Assembly: GCA_046290215.1 (NCBI GenBank)
Contig: JBKAGC010000123.1
Location: 1 to 10,928, forward strand
DNA from: JAHRVQ01 sp046290215
Lineage (GTDB): Bacteria; Pseudomonadota; Gammaproteobacteria; Pseudomonadales; Azotimanducaceae
Direction of reading: 5' to 3'
Length of the DNA stretch: 10,928 bases
The notes below the pieces were generated by a model. The model was not told the DNA's origin, did not search any database, and saw only the letters and a list, made by a program, of their open reading frames with translations. Made by a program: the position numbers and the translations under genes. Within the stretch, counting starts at the first letter, position 1. The number at the start of each line of letters is the position of its first letter. Positions 1-5,949 of this stretch are shown here, one piece after another.

Positions 1-747
1 GTGGAGGCGGTAGATCTCGATGGCAAGGTGGAAGAAATTGCCAGAGTACCAACCCAGCCCTCAGGTCTTGGCTGGTTGCCCGATGGCCGAATGCTGATTG
101 TGTCTATGCTAGATCGCAAGTTGCTGCGTCTCGAAGCCAATGGAGAATTAGTGGAGCACGCCGATTTGTCGAGCATTGCTACCTGGCACTGTAACGATAT
201 GGTGGTGGATCAAACAGGCCGTGCTTATGTGGGTAATTTTGGCTACGACCTTGAGGATAGTTCGGCTCAGCCAGTCACCGCAAAACTCAGTTGCATAGAG
301 CCAAACGGTGCCGTGCGCGTGGTGGCCGAGGACTTGCAGTTTCCTAACGGCACAGTGTTGTTAGAGGATCAAAAGACACTGGTGGTTGCTGAAACCTTTG
401 GCCATGTTCTCACGGCATTTGATGTTTCAGCAGACGGCGACCTGAGTAATCGCCGCATCTGGGCGGATGTGAAGCCGCATTATCCCGATGGCATTTGTCT
501 TGATGAAGCTGGAGGCATCTGGGTGGCTGATCCCGGGCAAGGCAAGGTCATTCGTGTTCTTGAAGGGGGCGAAGTGACCGATACAGTGGATGTTGGCCGG
601 GGCGCCTTTGCTTGTGCGTTGGGAGGAGCAGACGGCAAACGCTTGTTCGTCTGCTGTGCTGAGCAGTCCGGTGGTGGCGCGGCAAATAATCCGACAGGTT
701 CAATTGGTTGGCTGGATGTAAACTATGCTGGCGCGGGCTCGCCCTGA
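1..747 (+). CDS. SMP-30/gluconolactonase/LRE-family beta-propeller protein (5' partial)
   Basis: The frame is open from the first base and ends at TGA 745-747, giving 248 residues. The SMP-30/gluconolactonase family (calcium or other divalent-metal dependent lactone hydrolases with a six-bladed propeller) is usually near 290 residues, so roughly the first 40 are probably outside the window. The lost part would include the family's first metal ligand, a glutamate in an early EGP-type motif. The other expected ligand positions are visible: Asn65 in a CND motif, Asn116 in FPNG and Asp163 in YPDG. Blade-like repeats such as PSGLGWLPDGR (20-30) and GGIWVADPGQGKV (171-183) support the fold. The GTG at base 1 is probably an internal valine codon. 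The substrate cannot be told; sugar lactones or other esters are possible. It converges on the desaturase with a 22-bp gap. Confidence 0.88.
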   Translation: MEAVDLDGKVEEIARVPTQPSGLGWLPDGRMLIVSMLDRKLLRLEANGELVEHADLSSIATWHCNDMVVDQTGRAYVGNFGYDLEDSSAQPVTAKLSCIEPNGAVRVVAEDLQFPNGTVLLEDQKTLVVAETFGHVLTAFDVSADGDLSNRRIWADVKPHYPDGICLDEAGGIWVADPGQGKVIRVLEGGEVTDTVDVGRGAFACALGGADGKRLFVCCAEQSGGGAANNPTGSIGWLDVNYAGAGSP

Positions 748-759
748 AGCAAGCCCCGC
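733..759. terminator. Possible weak bidirectional hairpin between convergent genes
   Basis: GCGGGCT (733-739) pairs with AGCCCCGC (752-759) with one bulged C and a 12-base loop. It straddles the SMP-30 stop and lies in the 22-bp gap before the convergent desaturase stop. No clear T-run follows on either strand, so it is a weak candidate for an intrinsic terminator, or simply a GC-rich stretch. Confidence 0.25.
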
Positions 760-769
760 AGCGAATGCT

Positions 770-1693
770 TTACAACTCTCCCAGGTTACAACCTTTCTTC
801 TCAAGAATGGGCTTGAGATCGTAGTAGGCTGCCGGCGTTTGCATTAAAGGTATGCGCGGATAGAGGTGGTGAATAATGTGGTATTGCATCCCCATGGAGA
901 GCAAATTCCCCAACTTACTTTTAAAGCCGCGAGTATCACGATACCGACCTGTCTCATTGCCCGGATGATGTGGTGCCCAGGATAGATAGTATTGGATGTA
1001 AGTCATCGCGATGTGCTTCGGTAACCACCACAACAGGGCTGCTTCAATGGCATAACCTGACCAGGCCGACACAAACAGCACCAGGTAAAACACAATGTTG
1101 TAGACAAGCGCGTCAATCATCATATGACCTTTGCCCACGCGTTGGAGTGTTTGTGGATAAGCGTCATTGGTTGACCTCTCGCCTGCAGGCTGGCGACCCA
1201 AAATGCTTTTTATCAGGAAGTCCTTTGTGTCTTTTGCGTGCACACCATAGTCAGGATCAAGGTTCGGATCATTGGCATGATTGTGATGCTCAAAATGGGT
1301 GTGGCGTAACACCCGGAATGGGTAAGCCAGAGGAATTAAGGACCAATGGCCAATCAATTCGTTTAGCCAACGTAGTGGTCGACCTTCTCTGGCGATAATA
1401 CTGTGCTGCGCTTCATGGGACGGCAGGTAGGATAAGGCCACGCAAATCGTTGCAGCAATGAAGGCAAACCAGAGGGGTATGACACCGGCAAATGTTAGCG
1501 GCCAAAGTGCTAGCCACACCAGCGTATTGACGATGGCCCAGGCGATCGCGCCCCAGGGCACAATGTGCATATACTTGGAGGCAATCTTACGCTCTAAGAC
1601 CTCTAGTTCGGTGTCGCTCAAGGCATCGAGATCGATTTGATTCAAGTCAATCTGGTCAGCAGTGAGTTTACTAATGTCTAGGCTTTGATCCAT
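770..1693 (-). CDS. Membrane-bound di-iron fatty acid desaturase / carotenoid hydroxylase-like protein
   Basis: The protein has 307 residues and carries the three histidine boxes of the membrane fatty acid desaturase superfamily: HEAQH (93-97), HTHFEHH (131-137) and HIIHH (272-276), which together should bind a di-iron centre. Hydrophobic segments lie at about 47-65, 71-90, 196-212 and 218-236. The histidine boxes would face the cytoplasm, and the enzyme would use O2 and an electron donor to desaturate or hydroxylate an acyl chain or carotenoid; the substrate is not determined. I chose the ATG at 1693 because AGGGGGAG (1707-1700) lies 6 bases upstream; an in-frame extension to 1855 has no desaturase-like sequence and overlaps the preceding small gene. 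That gene's stop lies 16 bp inside this one, suggesting translational coupling. The N-terminus (about 5-35) is an unusual acidic stretch with repeated QIDL units. Confidence 0.9.
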   Translation of the reverse strand: MDQSLDISKLTADQIDLNQIDLDALSDTELEVLERKIASKYMHIVPWGAIAWAIVNTLVWLALWPLTFAGVIPLWFAFIAATICVALSYLPSHEAQHSIIAREGRPLRWLNELIGHWSLIPLAYPFRVLRHTHFEHHNHANDPNLDPDYGVHAKDTKDFLIKSILGRQPAGERSTNDAYPQTLQRVGKGHMMIDALVYNIVFYLVLFVSAWSGYAIEAALLWWLPKHIAMTYIQYYLSWAPHHPGNETGRYRDTRGFKSKLGNLLSMGMQYHIIHHLYPRIPLMQTPAAYYDLKPILEKKGCNLGEL

Positions 1694-1872
1694 ATCCAAC
1701 TCCCCCTGATTTGTGCCATGAGTCCGAGACCAAGACCAATGGCCAGGCCGACCCAGATGTTTGCCACGGGTAAAGTCACGGCCATGGCATCCAGGATTTG
1801 TGCGCTGAGCGGGGCAATAAAGGCGAGCCCGAACAGAAGCGGTGAAAAAAACCAACTGATTAAAGTTTTCAT
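1678..1872 (-). CDS. Small two-helix membrane protein upstream of the desaturase
   Basis: This 64-residue protein is strongly hydrophobic. Likely membrane helices are at about 7-27 and 34-54, joined by a short loop holding Asp28. The second helix has a GLAIGLGLGL glycine-rich face (43-51 region) that could pack against another helix. Basic residues near both ends (Lys2; Arg56 and Lys63) suggest a hairpin with both termini in the cytoplasm. It begins at the ATG at 1872 (no alternative start before an upstream in-frame TAA); the ribosome site is weak. Its TAG stop overlaps the desaturase start by 16 bp in another frame, and it is first behind the predicted promoter and operator. I do not recognise the family. 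Support for it being real is its membrane-protein composition, its position, and the overlap. A role as a desaturase partner is inference. Confidence 0.62.
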   Translation of the reverse strand: MKTLISWFFSPLLFGLAFIAPLSAQILDAMAVTLPVANIWVGLAIGLGLGLMAQIRGSWIWIKA

Positions 1873-1903
1873 GGTAGCGGTGCGATTGTTGAGTTAGCGG
1901 TTG

Positions 1904-1922
1904 ATGTAGTCATTGTCTACAT
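1904..1922. promoter_or_regulatory. Candidate TetR-family operator
   Basis: A 19-bp near-palindrome has perfect 6-bp outer arms, ATGTAG (1904-1909) and CTACAT (1917-1922), and also pairs C1911 with G1915. Length and symmetry fit a TetR dimer site. It lies just downstream of the predicted minus-strand -10 box, about where RNA polymerase would sit on the start site, so binding should repress the small-protein/desaturase unit. The divergent TetR gene is the obvious candidate to bind it. Confidence 0.6.
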
Positions 1923-1933
1923 TGGTAAAAGTA

Positions 1934-1962
1934 ACTTTAGGGCGAGAGGACAAACTTGTCAA
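1934..1962 (-). promoter_or_regulatory. Sigma70-type promoter of the small protein-desaturase unit
   Basis: On the minus strand a perfect TTGACA (1962-1957) is followed after exactly 17 bp by TAAAGT (1939-1934), a 4/6 match to the -10 consensus. Transcription would begin near 1927, about 55 bases before the small-protein ATG at 1872 and directly before or within the candidate operator. Confidence 0.6.
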
Positions 1963-2049
1963 ACGCTTTACCCCGGAAGCAGCATGACTTTTGGACTCAC
2001 CGCATAAGGAGTTATTGACCGGGAGCGCGCTTGAATGGCTCAGATGCCA

Positions 2050-2055
2050 TATACT
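2050..2055 (+). promoter_or_regulatory. Candidate -10 box for the TetR-family gene
   Basis: TATACT followed by a GC-rich GCGCAG lies about 27 bases before the TTG start at 2082. No good -35 box is found at 16-18 bp; TTGACC at 2015-2020 is 29 bp away and too far. A short inverted repeat, ATGGC (2035-2039) and GCCAT (2046-2050), touches the -10 and might be regulatory. The same TATACTGCGCAG string occurs before rdgC. Confidence 0.35.
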
Positions 2056-2081
2056 GCGCAGGAACCTAAAGAGAATCAAAA

Positions 2082-2699
2082 TTGGCCACTGCAAATCGCT
2101 ATCACCACGGTAACCTGCGCGAAGCCATTTTGCAGCGCGCAGCGGAAGTCATTGGTGAAGAGGGTATCGAAGCGCTGTCGTTGCGCGGTATAGCCAGGGA
2201 CCTGGGCGTTTCCCATGGTGCGCCAAATAGACATTTCAAAACCAAAGCTGAACTCTTGACGGAACTTGGTGCCGAGGCCTGGTTGCGGGCCCGCAATGCT
2301 ACCCTTGAGGCTGCAGAAACCTGTGGTTCGCAAAACCCCCATGTGCGTCTCAATGCGATGGGGCGTGGTTATCTGCGTTGGGCGCTACAGCATGGCCCGC
2401 TGTTGGCCGTGATCCAGCATCCCGATATAAACCGTTATGCCACAGAGAAACTCAACTCGGCGATGTCAGAGTTTCGCGCCAGCTTGCTGGCCGCTGTTAA
2501 GGCGACCCAGGAAGCAGGCCGGCATCCCGAGGTGGATACGACCTTGTTAACCTTGTTTACGAATTCAGTGCCTTATGGGCTGGCAAGTTTGATGCACGAT
2601 GAGCGCAACGATGGCTTGCTTGAAGGGTTTACCCAGGAGCAAGCTATTGCCGAGTTAATCGAACTGGTTGTGCCGATCAAACACCTGACGAACGATTAA
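2082..2699 (+). CDS. TetR/AcrR-family transcriptional regulator (WHG-type C-terminus likely)
   Basis: The product has 205 residues. The N-terminus shows the TetR DNA-binding domain: YHHGNL (7-12), then the helix-turn-helix in the region LSLRGIARDLGVS (32-44) continuing to HF (51-52). The rest is helical, with YLRWALQHGPLL resembling the WHG ligand-binding domain seen in many regulators that start with the same YHHGNL motif. The start is TTG at 2082: an in-frame TAA at 2067-2069 leaves no earlier start, and a later start would remove the conserved motif. A modest ribosome site (AAAGAGA, 2068-2074) sits 7 bases upstream. It is divergent from the small protein and desaturase and is expected to repress them through the palindrome at 1904-1922; the effector is unknown, perhaps a fatty acyl compound. 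Its stop overlaps that of rdgC. Confidence 0.92.
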   Translation: MATANRYHHGNLREAILQRAAEVIGEEGIEALSLRGIARDLGVSHGAPNRHFKTKAELLTELGAEAWLRARNATLEAAETCGSQNPHVRLNAMGRGYLRWALQHGPLLAVIQHPDINRYATEKLNSAMSEFRASLLAAVKATQEAGRHPEVDTTLLTLFTNSVPYGLASLMHDERNDGLLEGFTQEQAIAELIELVVPIKHLTND

Positions 2700-3598
2700 G
2701 CTGACCGGGTTTCGCCGCCAAGAGCGTCAAACAACTCCGGCAGGAATCTACTGAGCTCCAGGGTCATATTGACAAAAGCGGCATCCAATTTGGCAATCGG
2801 ATCCTCGTCCTCAATCTGGTCATCATTGAGGGACTCAAGCTTAAGCTGCTTGAGAATCAGATCCTTATCCACTGTGCACTTAAAGTCGCCGCGCCAGCGA
2901 ATGCCAAGCCGGGTGCATACCTTGCCCGCTTCTAAATGGGTGCGGATTTCCTGGGTTTCCAGGTCCTGGCGGCGACAACTTACCGTTGAAGTTTCTTCAA
3001 TATCCAATAGATCGCATTGGTCACCAAAAGCAAAGTTCTCCGGGAGCTGGCGATTGACTAACCAGCGCGTAAAAACGTCCTGTGGTTTTTGCTTGATCTG
3101 TGGTGGTGTGAGCGTTAACGACCCGATCGAGTCGCGCAAGCAGTTGATAAATAGCTCGGCTTCTGTTGCCGAGCCTGTATCCACGACTAGCAGGTCATCT
3201 TTTGGCTGAATATAACCCAATACCTGTTTTGATTTTGCCAGGGCTTGTGGCAGCAATTCCGCCAGGGCGTTCTCTTTGATGCTGCGTTTTTCCTTGGCGC
3301 GGATTCGTCTTGCCTCGGCATTTTCGATTTTCGCGACTTTTTCCTGGATGATTTCGTTCAGGGCGCTAGTGGGCACGACCTTCTCTTCCTTGCGTGCGCA
3401 CAGTAAATAGCAACCACCAACCTCGTGTAATAACGGCGCGTCCTCCACGTCACCCAGAGGTGAAGTCCAACCAAAGCTCGATGGCCGCATACCCGAACAA
3501 GGTACAAAAGCACGGTTGTTGAGAAGTTCCAGAAGCTCTTCAGCAGTAGGCATAAACGGCTGGGTTAAACGATAAACACAGGCATTTTTAAAAAACAT
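2696..3598 (-). CDS. rdgC: Recombination-associated protein RdgC
   Basis: The 300-residue product matches RdgC in length (about 303 in Escherichia coli) and along its whole length: N-terminal FFKNACVYRL (2-11), GWTSPLG (43-49), CARKEEK (67-73) and HLEAGKV (221-227), all family landmarks. RdgC forms a ring-shaped dimer that binds double-stranded DNA without sequence specificity and restrains RecA-dependent recombination; it is nucleoid-located and has been linked to replication fork restart. The ATG at 3598 was chosen because the protein then begins like known members; a TTG three codons earlier (3607) is possible. There is no strong ribosome site. The gene lies 74 bp downstream of a serine hydrolase on the same strand and meets the TetR gene tail-to-tail with a 4-bp overlap of stop codons. 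Confidence 0.96.
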   Translation of the reverse strand: MFFKNACVYRLTQPFMPTAEELLELLNNRAFVPCSGMRPSSFGWTSPLGDVEDAPLLHEVGGCYLLCARKEEKVVPTSALNEIIQEKVAKIENAEARRIRAKEKRSIKENALAELLPQALAKSKQVLGYIQPKDDLLVVDTGSATEAELFINCLRDSIGSLTLTPPQIKQKPQDVFTRWLVNRQLPENFAFGDQCDLLDIEETSTVSCRRQDLETQEIRTHLEAGKVCTRLGIRWRGDFKCTVDKDLILKQLKLESLNDDQIEDEDPIAKLDAAFVNMTLELSRFLPELFDALGGETRSA

Positions 3599-3652
3599 GC
3601 AGGTCAATATCCCAAGGAGTGAAAGTTGAGTCGTGCCGCGAGGCGGCTGCGC

Positions 3653-3658
3653 AGTATA
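3653..3658 (-). promoter_or_regulatory. Candidate -10 box for rdgC
   Basis: On the minus strand TATACT (3658-3653) is followed by GCGCAG, identical to the -10 region proposed for the TetR gene. It would give a leader of about 50 bases before the rdgC ATG. No -35 box with good match is visible. A perfect hairpin, GCCGC/GCGGC with a 3-base loop (3635-3647), would lie at the very 5' end of this transcript. Confidence 0.35.
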
Positions 3659-3672
3659 TAGAAATGTCGCGG

Positions 3673-4866
3673 TTATTTCGCTAAGCGACCGAACTTAAAT
3701 ACCGCGCCCTTGTGACCAAAAGGGAAGGTGTTGGCGAGCATGACGCCAACTCGCTTGCGATCTGGCACGTAAAAGAAATAAGTATTGGTGGAGCCGCCCC
3801 ACCAGAGTTTGTGTTTGGGACCATCACTGCCGGTGCCCTGTTCACGATACAAATCCGGGTCTGTCACATCCGCTGCGCCCAGGGAGTACTCGCAACCTGC
3901 CAGCATATAGGGGTGTGCCAAATTGGCACTTTGTGAGCGGCACAGCAGTGCAGCGTGTTGGGCCTGAAGAAAGCTTTGGCCTGTATGTTGGCCACTATTC
4001 ACAATCATATTGAGCAAGGTGACAAAGTCGCTGACGTTACTTACGAGCCCGCCGTTACCTAGCATGTCCCAGCCGCCGCCACCGGAGAAGCTCCGTGGCT
4101 CACTTAAAAACTCGCTTTGTTGGCCAGTCTCGACCAGGTGGGTTTCATTGTCACTGCGCTGATAGAACGCCGTTAAATCCGCGGCGCGAGACTCTGGGAC
4201 GACAAAGAACGTACTGGTTAAACCGAGGGGTTGGCACAGGGCTTCGGTAAAATAGCTGGCCAGGGATTGTCCAGTAATGGCTTCAATCACTGCCCCCGCA
4301 AGGTCGTGGCCAAGACCGTAACACACCCGGGTGCCGGGCTCGTCTTCCATAGGGACTTGTGCCAGGGCGCGGGCCCAATCAACCAGTGACAAATCGGTTC
4401 GCCAGTGGTCGTACCCCATATCATCGACGCCTAGTAAGTGTTCCTCCATCAAGACCTTTCGGTACGCACCGCCACGGCGGGCGGCATCACCGTAACCATA
4501 GCCGCAGCTATGGCGCAGTAAATCTAGCATGGTCATAGAGTTTTCTGCTGGGACCACTTCGCCGTTTGCGGTAAAGACTTTGAGGGTGCGGAATTCTGGA
4601 AATATGCCACTGACCGGGTCACTCAACTTGACCTGACCAGTTTCAACGAGGCGTAAGAACGCCACAGAAACAAACAGCTTGCTGGCAGAAGCAAGCCGAA
4701 ACAAGCTTTGTCCGGTCACAGCAGTGTTGGCGTTGATGTCCTGATAGCCTAGGTTGCCGCCGGCAATAGACTGGCCCTGCTCGACGATCTGGTATTGCAC
4801 GCCAGGCAGATCTTCTGCTGCCACCCAGGCCTGTAGTTTGCTTTCAAATTCGGTGATATCGCTCAT
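3673..4866 (-). CDS. Serine hydrolase, beta-lactamase class C / EstB-esterase-like
   Basis: With the ATG at 4866 the protein has 397 residues and no signal peptide, so it is probably cytoplasmic. Catalytic motifs of the beta-lactamase-related serine hydrolases are visible: SASK (60-63), with Ser60 as nucleophile and Lys63 as base; a tyrosine motif at Tyr183 in CYGLGHDLAGAVIE, where YGL replaces the penicillin-binding YxN; and WGG (356-358) in place of KTG or HxG. This Y-G/S-L plus WGG pattern is typical of EstB-like esterases rather than true beta-lactamases. The glycine-rich SGGGG (261-265) and GNGGLVS (270-276) loop also fits. The substrate is probably an ester or small lactone or amide. 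An upstream in-frame TTG at 4902 is an alternative start. The gene is divergent from the acyltransferase and upstream of rdgC on the same strand. Confidence 0.9.
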   Translation of the reverse strand: MSDITEFESKLQAWVAAEDLPGVQYQIVEQGQSIAGGNLGYQDINANTAVTGQSLFRLASASKLFVSVAFLRLVETGQVKLSDPVSGIFPEFRTLKVFTANGEVVPAENSMTMLDLLRHSCGYGYGDAARRGGAYRKVLMEEHLLGVDDMGYDHWRTDLSLVDWARALAQVPMEDEPGTRVCYGLGHDLAGAVIEAITGQSLASYFTEALCQPLGLTSTFFVVPESRAADLTAFYQRSDNETHLVETGQQSEFLSEPRSFSGGGGWDMLGNGGLVSNVSDFVTLLNMIVNSGQHTGQSFLQAQHAALLCRSQSANLAHPYMLAGCEYSLGAADVTDPDLYREQGTGSDGPKHKLWWGGSTNTYFFYVPDRKRVGVMLANTFPFGHKGAVFKFGRLAK

Positions 4867-5016
4867 CACCCCAGTATGTGACAGCGGGCCCCATGAGAGC
4901 AATGTGCTGGAGCCTTTAACAAAACTTTATGAAAAATCATCGGCTTGTTGTGCCTGCTGGCTGCCCATTGGTTTAAGATTTGACATTAATGCCCTGATGG
5001 CAGTGCGAGCGAAGCT

Positions 5017-5877
5017 ATGAGAACACCGGCGGCGATTTCCTATCTCGAACCAGATGATCCCTGGTACAAGAGGTGGGTCATAAACGGCATTGAAAAACTC
5101 TCAGGAAGAGATCGGGTAGAGTCCATTTATCGCGAAATGTGTCGCCTGGATTTACCTTTTCCGGAGTTCTTTAAGCATGGCATCGAACTGGGTGACCTGA
5201 AGTTACCCACCAATCGTCTTGAGGAGCAGCGGATTCCTGGCGAGGGCCCGCTGGTGTTTGTGGCCAATCATCCTTTTGGGGTCGTGGATGGCTTACTGAT
5301 GTGTGACATTGCCGCGCGTACCCGGGGTGACTTCAAGATATTGTTGCATGCGCGCTTGTGCCGCGATGAAAAAATGGATCCCTTGTTCTTACCGGTTTCC
5401 TTTGAGGAAGATCGGGAGGCGGTGAAAACCAATGTGGCAACCAAGCGAGAAGCGCAGCGCATCCTAAAAGAAGGCGGTACCGTGGTCATTTTTCCCGCTG
5501 GCGGTGTCGCTACCCGCGGTAAGCTGGGTTTCGGCAAACTAGAGGATTTACCCTGGTCGACGTTCGTGGCGAAAATTGTTGCCCAGGCTGAGGCCACCGT
5601 GGTGCCGGTGCACTTTAGCGGCGAAAACAGCTTTTTGTTCCATTTCGTTAGCGCGTTTTCGGCGACCTTACGCACGGCACTATTTCTTAAGCAAGTGACC
5701 AATAAAATCGGCGCTAAAATCGACGTGAATATTGGTCGGCCCATCACCTGGCAGGAGATGGCACCGATCAGCGGCCGTCGGGCCCTGACGGATTTTCTTT
5801 ATGAGAAGACACATGCTCTTGGCGAAACGCCAGAATCGAGACCGGAACGACTGGTTGCTAGCTTGAAAAACCTCTAA
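5017..5877 (+). CDS. Lysophospholipid/glycerol-phosphate acyltransferase family protein
   Basis: The protein has 286 residues and the PlsC-type acyltransferase signature: NHPFGVVD (84-91), an NHx4D motif in which His85 and Asp91 form the catalytic pair, and FPAGGVA (159-165), the glycerophosphate-binding region usually written FPEG. VPVHFSGENS (196-205) follows. The family transfers an acyl group from acyl-CoA or acyl-ACP to a lysolipid or similar acceptor at the inner membrane. The sequence resembles the LPLAT branch that includes ornithine-lipid and hemolysin-associated acyltransferases more than the canonical PlsC, but the acceptor cannot be fixed. There is no obvious membrane helix, so attachment is probably peripheral. 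Start ATG at 5017 with a weak ribosome site. It is divergent from the EstB-like gene (150 bp gap) and 72 bp before a second serine hydrolase on the same strand. Confidence 0.88.
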   Translation: MRTPAAISYLEPDDPWYKRWVINGIEKLSGRDRVESIYREMCRLDLPFPEFFKHGIELGDLKLPTNRLEEQRIPGEGPLVFVANHPFGVVDGLLMCDIAARTRGDFKILLHARLCRDEKMDPLFLPVSFEEDREAVKTNVATKREAQRILKEGGTVVIFPAGGVATRGKLGFGKLEDLPWSTFVAKIVAQAEATVVPVHFSGENSFLFHFVSAFSATLRTALFLKQVTNKIGAKIDVNIGRPITWQEMAPISGRRALTDFLYEKTHALGETPESRPERLVASLKNL

Positions 5878-5949
5878 CCAGGGGTGAATTCTGCAAGGTA
5901 TTCAGGGCCATTTATTGCAGTAGAGTCGCGCCTGAATTAACCTTCGTTC

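Noticed and set aside
1..3. GTG at the first base as a true start of the SMP-30 gene
   Set aside because: The protein would lack the first part of the propeller and the early metal-binding glutamate; the frame is simply cut by the window edge.
970..1398. Plus-strand 142-residue frame inside the desaturase gene
   Set aside because: It is antisense to well-conserved histidine-box coding sequence and has the odd composition of a shadow frame.
1694..1855. 54-residue N-terminal extension of the desaturase
   Set aside because: It is rich in Arg, Gly and His, unlike a desaturase, overlaps the better small membrane protein frame, and a strong ribosome site precedes the ATG at 1693.
1894..2094. Minus-strand 66-residue frame across the divergent gap
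   Set aside because: It runs through the predicted promoter, operator and tetR start, and has no recognisable protein character.
4980..4985. TTGACA as a -35 box for the acyltransferase gene
   Set aside because: No -10-like sequence lies 16-18 bp downstream (the region reads GTGCGA).
5268..5747. Minus-strand 159-residue frame inside the acyltransferase gene
   Set aside because: It is antisense to the catalytic motifs and is rich in Ser, Lys and Thr without any family signal.
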